Shown here in pieces: positions 62,618-64,000 of a DNA stretch of 64,000 nucleotides. The notes under the pieces are model-generated. The model was not told the origin of the DNA, searched no databases, and worked only from the letters and a program-made list of their open reading frames with translations. The first letter of the stretch is position 1, and each line of letters begins with the position of its first letter. The stretch spans positions 28,471-92,470 of the forward strand of contig NZ_RQXW01000014.1 of NCBI RefSeq assembly GCF_003957515.1. Reading direction: 5' to 3'. This stretch comes from Amphritea opalescens (GTDB taxonomy: Bacteria; Pseudomonadota; Gammaproteobacteria; Pseudomonadales; Balneatricaceae). A program made the translations under genes and the position numbers.

Positions 62618-62699
62618 GACAGGTTTGGGCTGCTTCACTGCTTGCGGGTGGTGAGAATGAAAGTGGTCTTAGTTGCGTCTTTCAAGAGAGTAGTGATCC

Positions 62700-63824
62700 G
62701 TGAGTGCAGCGCGTAATAAACTGAAAACCTCCCGTCGATGGGTTGTTAAAATTGGTAGTGCGTTACTAACAAATGATGGTGAAGGGTTGGATCTGGCGGC
62801 GATCGGTCGCTGGGTCGATCAGTTAGCTCAGTTGCGACAGGATGGTCTTGAGATTGTCTTGGTCTCTTCCGGTTCTATAGCTGAAGGGATTGTTCGCTTG
62901 GGGTGGAGAGAGCGCCCTTATGAGGTTTATAAGCTTCAGGCGGCCGCCGCTGTTGGGCAGATGGGCTTGGTGCAAGCGTACGAAACTAACTTTCGTCGCC
63001 ATAATGCCTTAACGGCCCAGATTTTGTTAACCCATGAAGATCACTCCAACCGTAAGCGTTATCTCAATGCCCAGGCCACACTTAAGACCTTGTTGTCGGT
63101 GGGTGTCGTGCCGGTGGTCAACGAAAACGATACCGTAGTCACCAAAGAGATTCGCTTCGGCGATAACGATACTCTTGGTGCTCTGGTGGCTAATTTGGTC
63201 GAGGCGGATGCCTTGATTTTGTTGACCGATCAAAATGGTCTATATACGGCCGATCCCCGTTCAAATCCAAGTGCAACCTTAATCTCTGAGGCGAAAGCGG
63301 GTGATCGTTCGCTGGATGCTATGGCTGGCGGCGGCGGTCGTTTGGGTCAGGGGGGGATGGCGACTAAGGTGCGAGCGGCGAAATTGGCGGCTCGCTCGGG
63401 CGCGGTGACTGTTATTGCCAGTGGTCGAGAAGATAATATCTTATTGCGATTGCGTGAGGCTGAGGTGTTGGGGACGGTGCTCGTGCCTGAGAAGTCACCT
63501 GTGGCGGCGCGTAAACAGTGGATTGCAGGGCATCTTCAGGCGCGTGGTACCTTAACCTTAGACGAGGGCGCCGTGCGGGCCTTGGTTGAGCGCGGTAAGA
63601 GTCTATTGCCTGCCGGTGTTAAGTCGGTGGCAGGGTCTTTCTCCCGTGGTGAGATGGTGGTGATTAGTGATGAGTCTGGCCGGGCGATCGCTCGTGGCTT
63701 GGTGAATTATGGGGTTGAGGATGCGCGGAAGATCATTGGTCATCCGAGTTCGCATATAGAAACCGTGCTGGGGTTTGTCGGCGAGCAAGAGTTGGTGCAC
63801 CGAGATAATCTGGTATTGGTCTGA
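62700..63824 (+). CDS. proB: Glutamate 5-kinase
   Basis: First enzyme of proline synthesis; phosphorylates glutamate. The 374 residues have an amino-acid kinase domain ([64 protein letters not shown]) and a C-terminal PUA domain (from about 280). GTG at 62700 is used as start because it gives the family N terminus. It follows obgE by 82 bp. Confidence 0.95.
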   Translation: MSAARNKLKTSRRWVVKIGSALLTNDGEGLDLAAIGRWVDQLAQLRQDGLEIVLVSSGSIAEGIVRLGWRERPYEVYKLQAAAAVGQMGLVQAYETNFRRHNALTAQILLTHEDHSNRKRYLNAQATLKTLLSVGVVPVVNENDTVVTKEIRFGDNDTLGALVANLVEADALILLTDQNGLYTADPRSNPSATLISEAKAGDRSLDAMAGGGGRLGQGGMATKVRAAKLAARSGAVTVIASGREDNILLRLREAEVLGTVLVPEKSPVAARKQWIAGHLQARGTLTLDEGAVRALVERGKSLLPAGVKSVAGSFSRGEMVVISDESGRAIARGLVNYGVEDARKIIGHPSSHIETVLGFVGEQELVHRDNLVLV

Positions 63825-63849
63825 GTTTTATATCCATTATATTTAAAGC

Positions 63850-63875
63850 AAAAAAAAACCGGCCAAGGCCGGTCA
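63850..63875 (-). terminator. Minus-strand terminator near the right edge
   Basis: On the minus strand ACCGGCC, TT, GGCCGGT is followed by eight to nine T (A-run 63850-63858). It would end a leftward gene lying beyond the window, none of which is recognisable in the last 100 bases. Confidence 0.65.
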
Positions 63876-63885
63876 GGTTACTGAT

Positions 63886-63915
63886 AAACCCCAGTATTTT
63901 TGCTGGGGTTTTGCT
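63886..63915 (+). terminator. Terminator after proB
   Basis: AAACCCCAG (63886-63894), loop TATTTTTG, CTGGGGTTT (63903-63911), then TGCTTTT. Confidence 0.8.
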
Positions 63916-64000
63916 TTTCTAGCGCCATGACTGTTTTATTAACAAAATACTGGGGCAATAGTTTGAGGCCGTTTTAAGTCGCCTCAAGACCTCTCAGGCC

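Overview
The window reads as chromosome of a marine-type gammaproteobacterium. The RNA polymerase and ribosomal proteins align closely with Escherichia coli proteins that I know, EF-Tu has the longer form (407 aa) seen in many non-enteric gammaproteobacteria, and the neighbourhoods uvrA/ssb, fabA-fabB, ispB/rplU-rpmA-obgE-proB and moaA/moaC are gammaproteobacterial. An Oceanospirillales-like host is my best guess, but it is inference. No tRNA, rRNA, CRISPR array or recognisable insertion sequence was seen.

Layout. (1) 1-27125: one co-directional housekeeping block: rpoB (5' end cut off by the window edge), rpoC, the str operon (rpsL, rpsG, fusA, tuf), the S10 operon (rpsJ to rpsQ), the spc operon (rplN to rpmJ) and the alpha operon (rpsM to rplQ). 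Strong promoters are visible before rpsJ and rpsM, and terminators after rpoC, tuf and rplQ. (2) 27268-33394: a LysR regulator divergent from an MDR oxidoreductase, a decayed ABM-type monooxygenase, then uvrA divergent from ssb. (3) 33395-41765: the accessory heart of the window. It has an intact OhrR-type regulator, a decayed second copy of it, and two tandem arrays of very small secreted proteins that I do not recognise (eight genes at 35348-37470; three genes plus a truncated one at 40377-41399). Between the arrays lie two lipoproteins (one FlgO-like) and a TerB-like protein. (4) 41766-44986: a marR-emrA-emrB type efflux operon. A truncated copy of its regulator gene with the operator/promoter region sits directly upstream of peptide array 2. 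(5) 45103-52025: a nucleoside/nucleobase-type ABC importer (BMP protein, two permeases, double ATPase), a 2-oxoglutarate-type oxygenase and a RutR-like TetR regulator, with matching RutR-like palindromes before both transporter operons. (6) 52279-63918: an RmlD-like reductase, sirB2, moaA, moaC, two acyltransferases, fabA-fabB, ispB, rplU-rpmA, obgE and proB.

The best candidate for something undescribed is the peptide-array region. Each gene encodes a nearly invariant signal peptide followed by a cysteine-free mature part of about 40-47 residues (about 81 in two domain-doubled members). The genes repeat every roughly 250-310 bp, with spacers that track the gene type. The locus appears to have been duplicated together with ohrR: in one copy the regulator survives and the peptide is dead, in the other the regulator is dead and the peptides have expanded. 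Array 2 carries only the proximal 61 bp of the array 1 leader and is fused by a short microhomology to a relic of the marR gene, which would put it behind a different MarR-family promoter. This looks like tandem expansion plus regulatory rewiring of a secreted peptide family under stress-sensing regulators; function and secretion are unproven.
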